From Actinobacteria bacterium HGW-Actinobacteria-1 (lineage in GTDB: Bacteria; Actinomycetota; Coriobacteriia; Anaerosomatales; Anaerosomataceae), in the NCBI GenBank assembly GCA_002841355.1, contig PHFB01000011.1, positions 1-64,000 of the forward strand: 64,000 nt of DNA. Direction: 5' to 3'. Below, piece after piece: positions 1 through 11,004 of this stretch (position 1 is its first letter; each line of letters opens with the position of its first letter). Made by a program: the position numbers and the translations under genes. The notes beneath the pieces are model-generated. The model saw only the letters and a list, made by a program, of their open reading frames with translations, made no database searches and was not told the DNA's origin.

Positions 1-1108
<1,108 letters not shown>

Positions 1109-1124
1109 TGCGCGGACTCCGTTC

Positions 1125-3164
<2,040 letters not shown>

Positions 3165-3191
3165 CGGCCTGGTTCTTGCCTTTCCCCCGGA

Positions 3192-3803
3192 CTACCGGGC
3201 GGTTTGGCCGAGAATCTCGGCGATTGTCCCGGCTGCGGCTCTCATATCGTAGATGACAAGTCCCAGCTTGGCGTTCACATCGGCCATCACCGTGAGCACG
3301 GCGCGGTCTCCCGCAGCCATCAGTAACACGTAGCCGGTGTCTCCTTCGATGAAGACCTGTGAGAGATGACCGCGTCCGAGCTCGGCGGCAGCACGCTCGC
3401 CCAGGCCGAGGATAGCTGCCGACATGGCACCCACCCGATCGGGCTGCATGCCGGCTGGCAGCGCTGATGCCATCGTGAATCCATCGAGGCTCACCAACGC
3501 AGCTGCCTGGATGTCCGGATCCTCTTGCATCAGGCTGTCGAGCGCCGACGCGAGTCGCTCCTCGCGCGTGGCCTGCCGCGTAGCCGCCGTCGGCCTCGGA
3601 GCCGGAGCGGCAACCGCAACGGGCGCGGCCACGACTGGCGGCGCTACCGGAGGCGCGCTCGGCATTGGTGCCGGCTGCACAGGCGTCGCCTGTGGCACGG
3701 CCTGTGTCGGAGGAACGACGACAGGCGCGGTCAGCAACTCGTCGTCAAACGAGTCATCATCCGCATCTGAGATGAAGTAGTCCCCGATACCCTTGTCCAC
3801 CAT
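3192..3803 (-). CDS. Roadblock/LC7 domain protein
   Basis: 203 residues. The first 75 or so are acidic and then Pro/Ala/Val-rich, probably disordered. Residues from about 80 form a roadblock/LC7 domain (ALVSLDGFTMASALP, a central helix with AAILGLGERAAAELG, then VFIEGDTGYVLLMAAG). Such proteins dimerise and act as GAP or scaffold for MglA-type GTPases (family knowledge); the GTPase lies two genes downstream. The start ATG at 3803 follows GAAGGTCG. The 27-base gap to the DUF4388 gene suggests one transcript. The proline-rich N-terminus is unusual, since most bacterial roadblock proteins are only the domain. Confidence 0.85.
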   Translation of the reverse strand: MVDKGIGDYFISDADDDSFDDELLTAPVVVPPTQAVPQATPVQPAPMPSAPPVAPPVVAAPVAVAAPAPRPTAATRQATREERLASALDSLMQEDPDIQAAALVSLDGFTMASALPAGMQPDRVGAMSAAILGLGERAAAELGRGHLSQVFIEGDTGYVLLMAAGDRAVLTVMADVNAKLGLVIYDMRAAAGTIAEILGQTAR

Positions 3804-3866
3804 CGACCTTCAACTCCCGTGGCTTCGGATGTCCGTCGCGAAGTGACGACACGCGACAGCACGGCC

Positions 3867-3888
3867 CTGAGGGGCCCCGCCTCCTCAG
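3867..3888 (-). terminator. Weak hairpin after the PilB-like gene
   Basis: CTGAGG and CCTCAG arms flank a GC-rich 10-base loop in the 140-base gap between the ATPase stop (3944) and the roadblock start (3803). There is no T-run on the minus strand, so termination is uncertain. Confidence 0.25.
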
Positions 3889-3943
3889 TTTCGCACGTCA
3901 GACAAGCTGGCACAACATGACAACAGCGTACAAAACACGCCGA

Positions 3944-5617
3944 TCACACAACGACGCGAAGGACTTCCTCGATCGATGTCACACCCATAAGCACCTTCGC
4001 GAATCCGTCGTCGCGCAGCGTCCGCATACCGGATGCCACCGCGATGCGTTTGATGTCATCACCTGACGCGTGGTTCACGCATGCCCGCTCGATCTCCTCG
4101 GTAACGGTCATGACCTCGTGAATACCCATGCGTCCCTTGTAGCCGATGTCGCCGCATCGCTTGCAGCCCACGGCACGATAGAGCGTGGGTATCTTGTCGG
4201 GATCGTACGGGAAGCCGACACGATCGAGGGCCTCAGCGGTCGGCGTGTACGCCTCCTTGCACTCCGGACACAGACGTCGACCAAGGCGCTGCGCGAGCAC
4301 GCAGTTGATCGCCGATGCCGAGAGGAACGGCTCGACGCCCATCTCGGTCAGTCGGGTGAGCGCCGAAGGGGCGTCGTTGGTGTGAAGCGTGGAGAGCACC
4401 AGGTGACCCGTGAGTGCAGCTTCGATAGCAATCGTGGCCGTCTCTTTGTCTCGGATCTCACCGATCATGACAACGTCGGGGTCCTGGCGGAGGATCGAGC
4501 GCAGAGCGGCGGCGAAGGTCAGACCCGCCTTCTCGTTCACATGGACCTGAGAAAGACCTTCAAGACGGTACTCGACCGGGTCCTCGACTGTGATGAGATT
4601 CACGGTTGGACTCGTCGTCTTGTTGATCGCAGCGTAGAGCGTCGTCGATTTACCCGACCCGGTCGGTCCTGTGACGAGGATGCACCCGTACGGCTTCTCG
4701 AGCGCGTCGAGCAACCTGCCGATCGGTTCCTCTAAGAATCCGAGGTCCTCAAGCGACAGCATGATCGAGTCCTTGCGCAGCAGTCGCATGACGCACATCT
4801 CGCCGTTGACAGCTGGCAGGACTGCGACGCGAAAGTCGACGGCCTTACCATCGAGCACCACGCCGAAGCGTCCGTCCTGCGGAATACGCTTCTCGGCGAT
4901 GTCCATTCCCGAGGCGATCTTGATGCGGCTCAACAGCTGCCGGTGCAGCTTGATGGGGCTCTTCATGACCACCTGGCACACGCCGTCGATGCGGTACCGG
5001 ACGCGGAGCTCGGTCTCGAGCGGTTCCACGTAGATGTCGCCCGCGCCTTGGCGAATCGCCTCAGTCACGATCAGGTTCATGAGCTTCGCGACCGGCGCCT
5101 CTTCGTCGGCAGCAGCCTCTTCAGCCTCCCGCTCCGCCTCAACGTCGACATCACCCAGATCGCCGACCATCTGGTCGACGTTCTGGTTCATCGTGGCGAA
5201 TTTCTCGATCGCATTGGCGACATCGCTCTCGGTTGCGACCACCGGCCTGATCTCGTAACCCGTGACGATCCGAAGATCGTCGATCGCGAAGATGTTCGCG
5301 GGATCCGCCATGGCAACGACGAGTTCGTCGTCCTGAATCTTGATGGGCAACACCATGTGACGTCGTGCGAGATCGTTCGACAGCAGCATCGCTGCATTCG
5401 GGTCGATCTCGTATCCGGCAAGATCGACAAAGGCGAGCCCCATGCTCTCGGCGACTGCCTGCGCGATCTTGGTGTCCGAGGCCACCCCCTGCTCGATCAG
5501 CACGGCGGTGAGCGAGCGTCCGTCTGCCGCCGCGACGGCGGTCTCCATCTGCTCCTGCGTTATGAGCCCCGACTGCACCAGGACCTTGCCCAGCCTCTTG
5601 CCGGATGCGGCGCTCAT
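3944..5617 (-). CDS. GspE/PilB-type secretion or pilus assembly ATPase
   Basis: 557 residues. Residues 1-150 form a GspE N-terminal/MshEN-like domain (starts MSAASGKRLGKVLVQSGLIT). The ATPase core has Walker A GPTGSGKSTT, Asp box, Walker B DPDVVMIGEIRD, His box TGHLVLSTLHTND, and the tetracysteine zinc site CPECKE...CKRCGD. This is the extension motor for type IV pili or type II-like secretion (family knowledge). The ATG at 5617 overlaps the aroE stop (ATGA), and longer upstream reading would run through aroE. No other pilus gene is visible, so partners are elsewhere or it serves the adjacent GTPase module. The N-terminal motif is weaker than that of the DUF4388 protein. Confidence 0.9.
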   Translation of the reverse strand: MSAASGKRLGKVLVQSGLITQEQMETAVAAADGRSLTAVLIEQGVASDTKIAQAVAESMGLAFVDLAGYEIDPNAAMLLSNDLARRHMVLPIKIQDDELVVAMADPANIFAIDDLRIVTGYEIRPVVATESDVANAIEKFATMNQNVDQMVGDLGDVDVEAEREAEEAAADEEAPVAKLMNLIVTEAIRQGAGDIYVEPLETELRVRYRIDGVCQVVMKSPIKLHRQLLSRIKIASGMDIAEKRIPQDGRFGVVLDGKAVDFRVAVLPAVNGEMCVMRLLRKDSIMLSLEDLGFLEEPIGRLLDALEKPYGCILVTGPTGSGKSTTLYAAINKTTSPTVNLITVEDPVEYRLEGLSQVHVNEKAGLTFAAALRSILRQDPDVVMIGEIRDKETATIAIEAALTGHLVLSTLHTNDAPSALTRLTEMGVEPFLSASAINCVLAQRLGRRLCPECKEAYTPTAEALDRVGFPYDPDKIPTLYRAVGCKRCGDIGYKGRMGIHEVMTVTEEIERACVNHASGDDIKRIAVASGMRTLRDDGFAKVLMGVTSIEEVLRVVV

Positions 5618-6510
5618 CAGTCGTCGCCTCCAAGCGCCTCTTCGCGAACAAGCGCCTGCTCGACGGCCGCACGCATCGTCGCTCTCGGCGCGTGCACCTG
5701 CGTGTTCTCCGTCCATATGTCGATAGCCAGCGCGCCCTGCGCGACAAGCATCCCGAGACCACCCAGCGCCCGAGCACCTGCAGCGGACGCTCCTGCCTGC
5801 AGCGCCGTCGGGTGTGCGCAGTACACCATGTCGTAAACGGTCAGTCCGGGGTGCAGCCACTCGACCGGGATGGGGCTTCCGTCGTCGGGTTTCATTCCCA
5901 GCGGTGTCGCGTTCACGACCAGGTCAGCCGCGCGGATGGCTGCCTCGGCACCGTCATCAGGCGAGGTCGTGACGACTTCCATACCCCGCAGATACCGGGC
6001 AGCGCGATCCTTGAGCGCTTCTGCGCGCTCGACATCGCGGTTCACGATGGTAAGGTGTGCGGCCTTGCCGAGGATGAAGCTCGCGACCGCGGCGCCAGCC
6101 GCGCCGCCAGCTCCCAGGAGCACGACGCGCTTACCCTCGGGTATGAACTCCGCTTCCTCGGCCAGCGACTCGAGCAGCCCACGGCTATCGGTGTTGTAGC
6201 CGATGAGCCGGCCCTCGGTGCAGTGAACGGTGTTCACAGCACCGGCCATCTGAGCGAGCATGGCGACTTCGTCGCAGAGCTCCAGGATCGCCTGCTTGTA
6301 CGGCATTGTGACGTTGAATCCAACGAAAGGGACACCGCGAGCCATGTCCGCGAATCGCATGAGCGCGCCTTGATCAGGAACCGCGAACGGCAGGTATGCC
6401 CAGTTGAGGCCCATCTCGGCGTATGCAGCGTTGTGCATGGCTGGCGACAGCGTGTGGTCGATCGGCCACCCGACGACACCGGCCGGGCGCGTGCGTCCGT
6501 CGATTATCAC
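5617..6510 (-). CDS. aroE: Shikimate dehydrogenase
   Basis: 297 residues, slightly longer than the usual 270-290. It reduces 3-dehydroshikimate with NADPH in aromatic amino-acid synthesis. Visible motifs are the substrate site GWPIDHTLSPAMHN near residue 14, the catalytic Lys in FNVTMPYKQAI, the NTDSRG segment, and the nucleotide-binding GAGGAAGAAVASF. It overlaps the yqeG stop by 4 bases upstream and the ATPase start downstream, so it is translated as part of a chain. aroE next to a yqeG-type phosphatase and mltG is a common actinobacterial arrangement. Confidence 0.95.
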   Translation of the reverse strand: MIIDGRTRPAGVVGWPIDHTLSPAMHNAAYAEMGLNWAYLPFAVPDQGALMRFADMARGVPFVGFNVTMPYKQAILELCDEVAMLAQMAGAVNTVHCTEGRLIGYNTDSRGLLESLAEEAEFIPEGKRVVLLGAGGAAGAAVASFILGKAAHLTIVNRDVERAEALKDRAARYLRGMEVVTTSPDDGAEAAIRAADLVVNATPLGMKPDDGSPIPVEWLHPGLTVYDMVYCAHPTALQAGASAAGARALGGLGMLVAQGALAIDIWTENTQVHAPRATMRAAVEQALVREEALGGDD

Positions 6511-7034
6511 GTCGGGTCCACTCCTCGTGTCGTTCGGGTAGGTCCTTCTGCCTGGGCGCCCTTCATTATCCTCGCCTCGAGCCTCCGCAGCAAAAGCGTG
6601 TGTGGAAGGTCGGTCGCCGACAGCGGCAGCACCATGATAGTGCGTGCCCCGATGAGCTTTCCTCCGAGAACATCGGTGAACAGCTGATCACCGACAACTA
6701 CGCAGTGTCGTGCTCGAACGCCGATTCTCCGAGTCGCGATCCAGAAGGCGAACGGTAGCGGCTTGATTGCCTTCGCGACGAGCTCGAACCCGAGCTCGGC
6801 GGCAACGAGCCTGACTCGCTCATGCCAGTTGTTCGAGACGAGGCACACCTTGAACCCCTGACGAACGACGTCGGTAGCCCATGCCGCAAGTTCCGGAGGT
6901 ACGAGGTTCGTATCGCGTGGCAGGATAGTGTTGTCGATGTCGAGGAGCAACGCACGGACACCGCTCGCCTTGAGTGCAGCGAGGTCGATGGCGTGTACGT
7001 CGGTCAGATAGCGATCGGGCGCGAGCAGCGGCAT
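6507..7034 (-). CDS. yqeG: YqeG family HAD IIIA-type phosphatase
   Basis: 175 residues. The HAD motif I is LLLDIDNTILPRD (residues 29-41), motif II LVSNNWHERV, motif III around KAIKPLPFAF, and motif IV VVVGDQLFTDVLGGK. This matches the YqeG/phosphatidylglycerophosphatase-like family of Gram-positives. Substrate is unproven; a role in phosphatidylglycerol synthesis or ribosome maturation has been proposed for relatives. It has a 4-base ATGA overlap with aroE. Confidence 0.9.
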   Translation of the reverse strand: MPLLAPDRYLTDVHAIDLAALKASGVRALLLDIDNTILPRDTNLVPPELAAWATDVVRQGFKVCLVSNNWHERVRLVAAELGFELVAKAIKPLPFAFWIATRRIGVRARHCVVVGDQLFTDVLGGKLIGARTIMVLPLSATDLPHTLLLRRLEARIMKGAQAEGPTRTTRGVDPT

Positions 7035-7046
7035 GTGACTCCCGGG

Positions 7047-7730
7047 TTAGTGGTCAGGCGTGCCATCCCCATTGTGATCGTGCACGTCGGTCGGAGCCGT
7101 GTTCCCGATGCTGGCGTCGAGACGGTCGATCTCGGCGGCAACGGTGTCGGCAAGCACGGTCTCCCCCGCCTGTCGCAGCATCTGCTCGATGACTGCATAG
7201 CCGTTGATCTTCTCCACGTCGTCGGTCCACATCATCGACGGCTCCAGCGCCAGCTTCGACTGCTCGACAGCGCCAGCGAGATCGTGGTTCAAGACGAAGA
7301 GCATCTGCGCGTAGGACATGTGCAGCGTTCCGGACTGCGGGATTTGCTCCGTCCCCCGTCGCGCCATGTCGAGCCCTGCGCTGACCTTGCCGTTACGTGA
7401 CAGTATCCACGAGCCAACGTAGTACGGCTGGTCGAATGATGGGTCGAGCCACTCTACCGCAGCGATCGTGCTGAGCATATAGCGCTGCTCGTCAAGCGGC
7501 ACGTTCTCGTAGTACCCGTGCAACAGTGGATCGATGCGGTTCCACAGTATCGCGCCTGCGTAGCGGCGAATGCCGGTGAGGTACGACAAAGACGCCCTGC
7601 CAACCGCCTCAGTGGTGGCGTTGCTCGGCACGGCGATGATGCGATCCCCCGCCGCCTGCCCCATAAGAGCAAGCACGAGGAACGCCGCAACAAGCGCCAA
7701 CGGCGCCGCTGTCTCGCGTCGGACGCTCAC
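7047..7730 (-). CDS. Membrane-anchored TPR-like protein of unknown function
   Basis: About 227 residues from a GTG at 7730, preceded by AGGAGG ten bases upstream. An ATG-type start further up would overlap the permease gene. There is one N-terminal membrane helix (ALVAAFLVLALMGQ). The rest is alpha-helical with helix pairs of TPR flavour (SAGLDMARRGTEQIPQSGTL; LAGAVEQSKLAL). The tail has an Asp/His-rich HDHNGDGTPDH sequence. It is encoded two bases after the ABC permease and is probably exposed outside, possibly an accessory to that exporter. I do not recognise a named family. Confidence 0.75.
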   Translation of the reverse strand: MSVRRETAAPLALVAAFLVLALMGQAAGDRIIAVPSNATTEAVGRASLSYLTGIRRYAGAILWNRIDPLLHGYYENVPLDEQRYMLSTIAAVEWLDPSFDQPYYVGSWILSRNGKVSAGLDMARRGTEQIPQSGTLHMSYAQMLFVLNHDLAGAVEQSKLALEPSMMWTDDVEKINGYAVIEQMLRQAGETVLADTVAAEIDRLDASIGNTAPTDVHDHNGDGTPDH

Positions 7731-7731
7731 C

Positions 7732-8469
7732 TCACAGATCCCTCCTGCCGAGCAACACGACACCGAGGCTCAGACATACGCCGACCAGACCGATGAAGAC
7801 GACGATCATGCTCAGCATGTACACCAACGGAACACCGCTGCCGTGCGCGACCGGATTCACCACGTTGAATGCATCAAGCGACGGGTAGAAGGGCTTGAGT
7901 GCCAGAGCGCCTTCGCCGCCAAGCAGCGTGCTGCGCGAGTGCCCCAGGAACAGCGCCGCCAGCGTCGCCGTGACGACCACGACGGGCCCTGCAATCGACG
8001 ACACCGCCACGGCGAATGCCGAGATCACACCCATCTCGAGCCATGTCGCCAGCGCTCCCTGCCACAGACGCCACATGAGTTCACCGTATGTGAAGTACCC
8101 CATGACCATCTCAACGGCCGTGAAAGCCACAATCGCACCAGCCATGACACCGAGGATGCCGAGCCACGTGCCAACGAGGTACTCCCAGCGGCTCACGCCC
8201 TTGGAAAGCACGTTGTACACGGTGCGTTTCTCGAGCTCTGACGGAACGCGGTTCGCGGCGAGTGAGAGCGCGATCACGAGACCGGTCACGTACGAGAGCG
8301 CCAGCGCTATCTCGCGGTACACGGCGCTTTCAACCCCGAGACCGTAGTCAGGCAGGGACGGAATCGCCAGAACAAGCAGCGCCGCAAAGACGAGCACTAC
8401 ATAGACGACCTTGCGACGAAGGCTGTCTGTCATCACAGCGGCAGCGATGGGCCATATCCGCTTGACCAC
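7732..8469 (-). CDS. ABC-2 type transporter permease
   Basis: 245 residues with about six hydrophobic helices (YVVLVFAALLVLAIPSL; EIALALSYVTGLVIALSLAA; LVGTWLGILGVMAGAIVAF; two more central; LVYMLSMIVVFIGLVGVCLSLG). The conserved early segment SELEKRTVYNVLSKGVSRWEY matches ABC-2 membrane proteins. It is adjacent to its ATPase, the two genes meeting at one base. Substrate unknown; such two-gene exporters often move lipids, peptides or drugs. Confidence 0.85.
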   Translation of the reverse strand: MVKRIWPIAAAVMTDSLRRKVVYVVLVFAALLVLAIPSLPDYGLGVESAVYREIALALSYVTGLVIALSLAANRVPSELEKRTVYNVLSKGVSRWEYLVGTWLGILGVMAGAIVAFTAVEMVMGYFTYGELMWRLWQGALATWLEMGVISAFAVAVSSIAGPVVVVTATLAALFLGHSRSTLLGGEGALALKPFYPSLDAFNVVNPVAHGSGVPLVYMLSMIVVFIGLVGVCLSLGVVLLGRRDL

Positions 8470-9401
8470 TACTGCACCTCCTTCGGGCCGCTCGCGAGGA
8501 GCGAGGCGAAGTAGTCCTCAAGCGACTCCCGCTTCGGCGTGATGGCGACGATCGTGCCACCGGCCTCGTCGATCGCATCAACAACCGCCCGCGTAGCCGA
8601 AGTGGGAACCGAGAAGACCCAGGCACCGCCCGACACAACAGTGTCTTCGGCTGCGGACGCAACCGACACGGGGAGCGCGCCCATGCCCGTAGCACGCACG
8701 GATGTGCGACCGTCTACATTCAGGAGTGCGTTGATGTCCCCCTCCGCGGCAACCACACCGCGGTTGAGAATCGTCACTTGATCGCATACGGCCTCAACCT
8801 CTGAGAGCTGATGCGAGGACAGCAGCACCGTGATACCCTCCGCACGCAGTTCGAGCATGAGGTTCCGGACGTCGCGCTGGCCGACGGGGTCAAGACCCGA
8901 GGCCGGCTCGTCGAGAATCACGACCTCGGGCGAGCCGAGCAGTGCCTGCGCGATGCCGAGGCGCTGCAGCATGCCCCGGGAGAATTTCGAGAGCTCCGTA
9001 CGCTCGGCATCCGCAAGTCCGACGCGATCGAGGAGCGTGGCCGTCTGCTCCTTCACCGCCTCGGAATCGATGCCGACGAGCGATCCGTAGAAGCGCATTG
9101 CCTGACGGGCGGTCAGGTGAATCGGGAAGTACGGCTGCTCGGGCAGAAAGCCGAGACGGCGGCGCCCAGAGGGACGCGTGGAGTCCACGCCAAGGACCTC
9201 GAAGGTCCCCGCGGAGGGTCGGACGAGGCCCAGCAGCATCTTGAGCGTCGTCGTCTTCCCTGCGCCGTTCGGACCAAGGAGTCCGTGGATCGTGCCGGAC
9301 TCGACCGTGATCGAGACGTCGGCAACCGCCGTCCGTTTGGGCTTACCGGCTATGGTGTACACCTTGCGCGCGCCGCGCACGCGGATTGCAGCATCCGCCA
9401 T
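8469..9401 (-). CDS. ABC transporter ATP-binding protein
   Basis: 310 residues. Walker A GLLGPNGAGKTTT, Q-loop in FLPEQPYFP, signature LSKFSRGMLQRLGIAQAL, Walker B VVILDEPASGLDP, and H-loop LLSSHQLSEVEAV are all intact. The C-terminal 90 residues are a regulatory extension common in CcmA/NatA-type exporters. It forms a transporter with the downstream permease. The start ATG is 4 bases downstream of the mltG stop. Confidence 0.92.
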   Translation of the reverse strand: MADAAIRVRGARKVYTIAGKPKRTAVADVSITVESGTIHGLLGPNGAGKTTTLKMLLGLVRPSAGTFEVLGVDSTRPSGRRRLGFLPEQPYFPIHLTARQAMRFYGSLVGIDSEAVKEQTATLLDRVGLADAERTELSKFSRGMLQRLGIAQALLGSPEVVILDEPASGLDPVGQRDVRNLMLELRAEGITVLLSSHQLSEVEAVCDQVTILNRGVVAAEGDINALLNVDGRTSVRATGMGALPVSVASAAEDTVVSGGAWVFSVPTSATRAVVDAIDEAGGTIVAITPKRESLEDYFASLLASGPKEVQ

Positions 9402-9405
9402 GAGC

Positions 9406-10578
9406 CTACGGCACCACCTCTCGGGACTTCTCTTTGGCCTTCAGGAAATCCGCCTCGTTCGTCGTGAACGTGTGCGAACCATCGGTGCTCGTGAGCACGT
9501 AGTACAGATACTGGGTATCGGCCGGATGTGCCGCCGCCTCAAGCGATGCAAGCCCAGGGCTGGCGATGGGTCCAGGCGGCAGCCCGCCGTACATGTACGT
9601 ATTGTACGGGCTGTCGATGCGCAGGTGGCGATTCAGCAGCCGCGGGCGCGTGCCGGGCAGGATGTATTCGATGGTCGCATCAATCTCCAGGCGCATCTTC
9701 CTGGCAAGCCGGTTGTAGATGACCGACGATACGAGCGGACGCTCGTCGGCGACGCGCGCCTCGCGCTCGATCATCGACGCGATGGTGACCACATCGTGTA
9801 GCGTGAGATTCTTCGCACTCGCATCCGTCAGGTCGACGGCCTCGATCTCCTGGCCGAACTGCGCGAGCATCATGCCGATCACATCTCGTGCCGAGGATCC
9901 CTCGGGGATGTTGTACGTCTTGGGGAAGAGGTAGCCTTCAAGCGAACCGGTGCTGACGCCATCGAGGAACGGGTACTCCTCGGCGAATGTTGCGCCCTGC
10001 TTGAGTGCCAGGTCATTGAATTCGGCGGCTGGAATGCCCAGCTCCTTCTCGAGTCGGGCGCCTATCTGCTCGATCGTGAATCCCTCGGGAATGATGACCT
10101 TCACGTATGGGATCGGTGGCCCAGAAAGCAGCTTCTCGACCACGTCCTCGAATCGCATACCGGTCTCCAGGTCGTACACCCCGGGGCGCAGTTTCCCATC
10201 CACGCCGTCCAGACGCGCGCGCAGGCGGAACATCGATGAGTTCCCGATGACGCCGGCGGATGCCAGAACGTTTGCGATGCTCTTGGTATCCGCGCCCTGG
10301 GCGACCTCGATCTGCACCGGACGACCCGCCGGGATGTTCGTCTCCGACCTGAGCAAAACGCTCCACACGCCGAAGATCGGAATCCCGACAGCGATGAGGA
10401 CGCCGACGAGAATCGCGACCATACCAAGCGTGCGGCGCCGTGAACGCGCGTCTTCGGCAGTCACAGGGGCCGAGGCAGCGGCATCAGTCACGTCAGGCAC
10501 GACGACCGGAACGTCTCGGTTGCGCTCTGCGGGCGTGGGATTCCCCCGATTCTGACCCTTCTTGTCCCCTGTGCTCAT
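9406..10578 (-). CDS. mltG: Endolytic murein transglycosylase MltG (YceG)
   Basis: 390 residues. A cytoplasmic Pro-rich tail (about 50 residues) precedes one membrane helix (LGMVAILVGVLIAVGIPIFG), a LysM-like region, and the YceG domain. The catalytic Glu lies in ASMIEREARV, followed by RPLVSSVIYNRL and the typical YNTYMYGGLPPGPI. It cleaves nascent glycan strands to end peptidoglycan synthesis. It overlaps ruvX by 4 bases, the widespread ruvX-mltG order. Confidence 0.93.
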   Translation of the reverse strand: MSTGDKKGQNRGNPTPAERNRDVPVVVPDVTDAAASAPVTAEDARSRRRTLGMVAILVGVLIAVGIPIFGVWSVLLRSETNIPAGRPVQIEVAQGADTKSIANVLASAGVIGNSSMFRLRARLDGVDGKLRPGVYDLETGMRFEDVVEKLLSGPPIPYVKVIIPEGFTIEQIGARLEKELGIPAAEFNDLALKQGATFAEEYPFLDGVSTGSLEGYLFPKTYNIPEGSSARDVIGMMLAQFGQEIEAVDLTDASAKNLTLHDVVTIASMIEREARVADERPLVSSVIYNRLARKMRLEIDATIEYILPGTRPRLLNRHLRIDSPYNTYMYGGLPPGPIASPGLASLEAAAHPADTQYLYYVLTSTDGSHTFTTNEADFLKAKEKSREVVP

Positions 10579-11000
10579 TGGTCCTCGGTGCTCCGTTGGC
10601 CGTCGAGATACGCCTGCAGGATGATGGCTGCAGCGACCATGTCGAGCCGGCCGCGCTGTTGTTTGGCTTTGACCCCACCCGAGCCCATCGCGCGCGAAGC
10701 GGTCGCCGAGGAGAGTCGCTCGTCAGCGTAGGTGACCGGCAGCGCCAGCTCCCTGCCGAGCCGATCGCCCGCAGCGCGAACTGACGCCGATTGACGACCC
10801 TCCGAACCGTTCATGCTGAGCGGCAGACCAACGACCAGACCGCCGACTTCGTAGTCATCGACAAGCGTCCGCAACGGACGGATGTCCCGCGATAGCTGAC
10901 GCGCGTCGAGCACGACCAGCGGCGACGCGATGGTGCCTGCCGGGTCGGAGACCGCGACGCCTACACGCGCCTCACCGATATCGAGGCCGAGGAGCCGCAT
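10575..11000 (-). CDS. ruvX: Putative pre-16S rRNA nuclease RuvX/YqgF
   Basis: 141 residues from the ATG at 11000; a longer frame to 11036 would overlap alaS and add non-family residues. RNase H-like fold with catalytic Asp in LLGLDIGEARVGVAVSD, the GLPLSMNGSEGRQS segment and the final YADERLSSATAS motif. It processes the 5' end of 16S rRNA (shown for YqgF relatives). Tandem alaS-ruvX-mltG order is conserved in many Gram-positives. No clear ribosome site precedes 11000, so translation is probably coupled to alaS. Confidence 0.9.
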   Translation of the reverse strand: MRLLGLDIGEARVGVAVSDPAGTIASPLVVLDARQLSRDIRPLRTLVDDYEVGGLVVGLPLSMNGSEGRQSASVRAAGDRLGRELALPVTYADERLSSATASRAMGSGGVKAKQQRGRLDMVAAAIILQAYLDGQRSTEDQ

Positions 11001-11004
11001 CGCG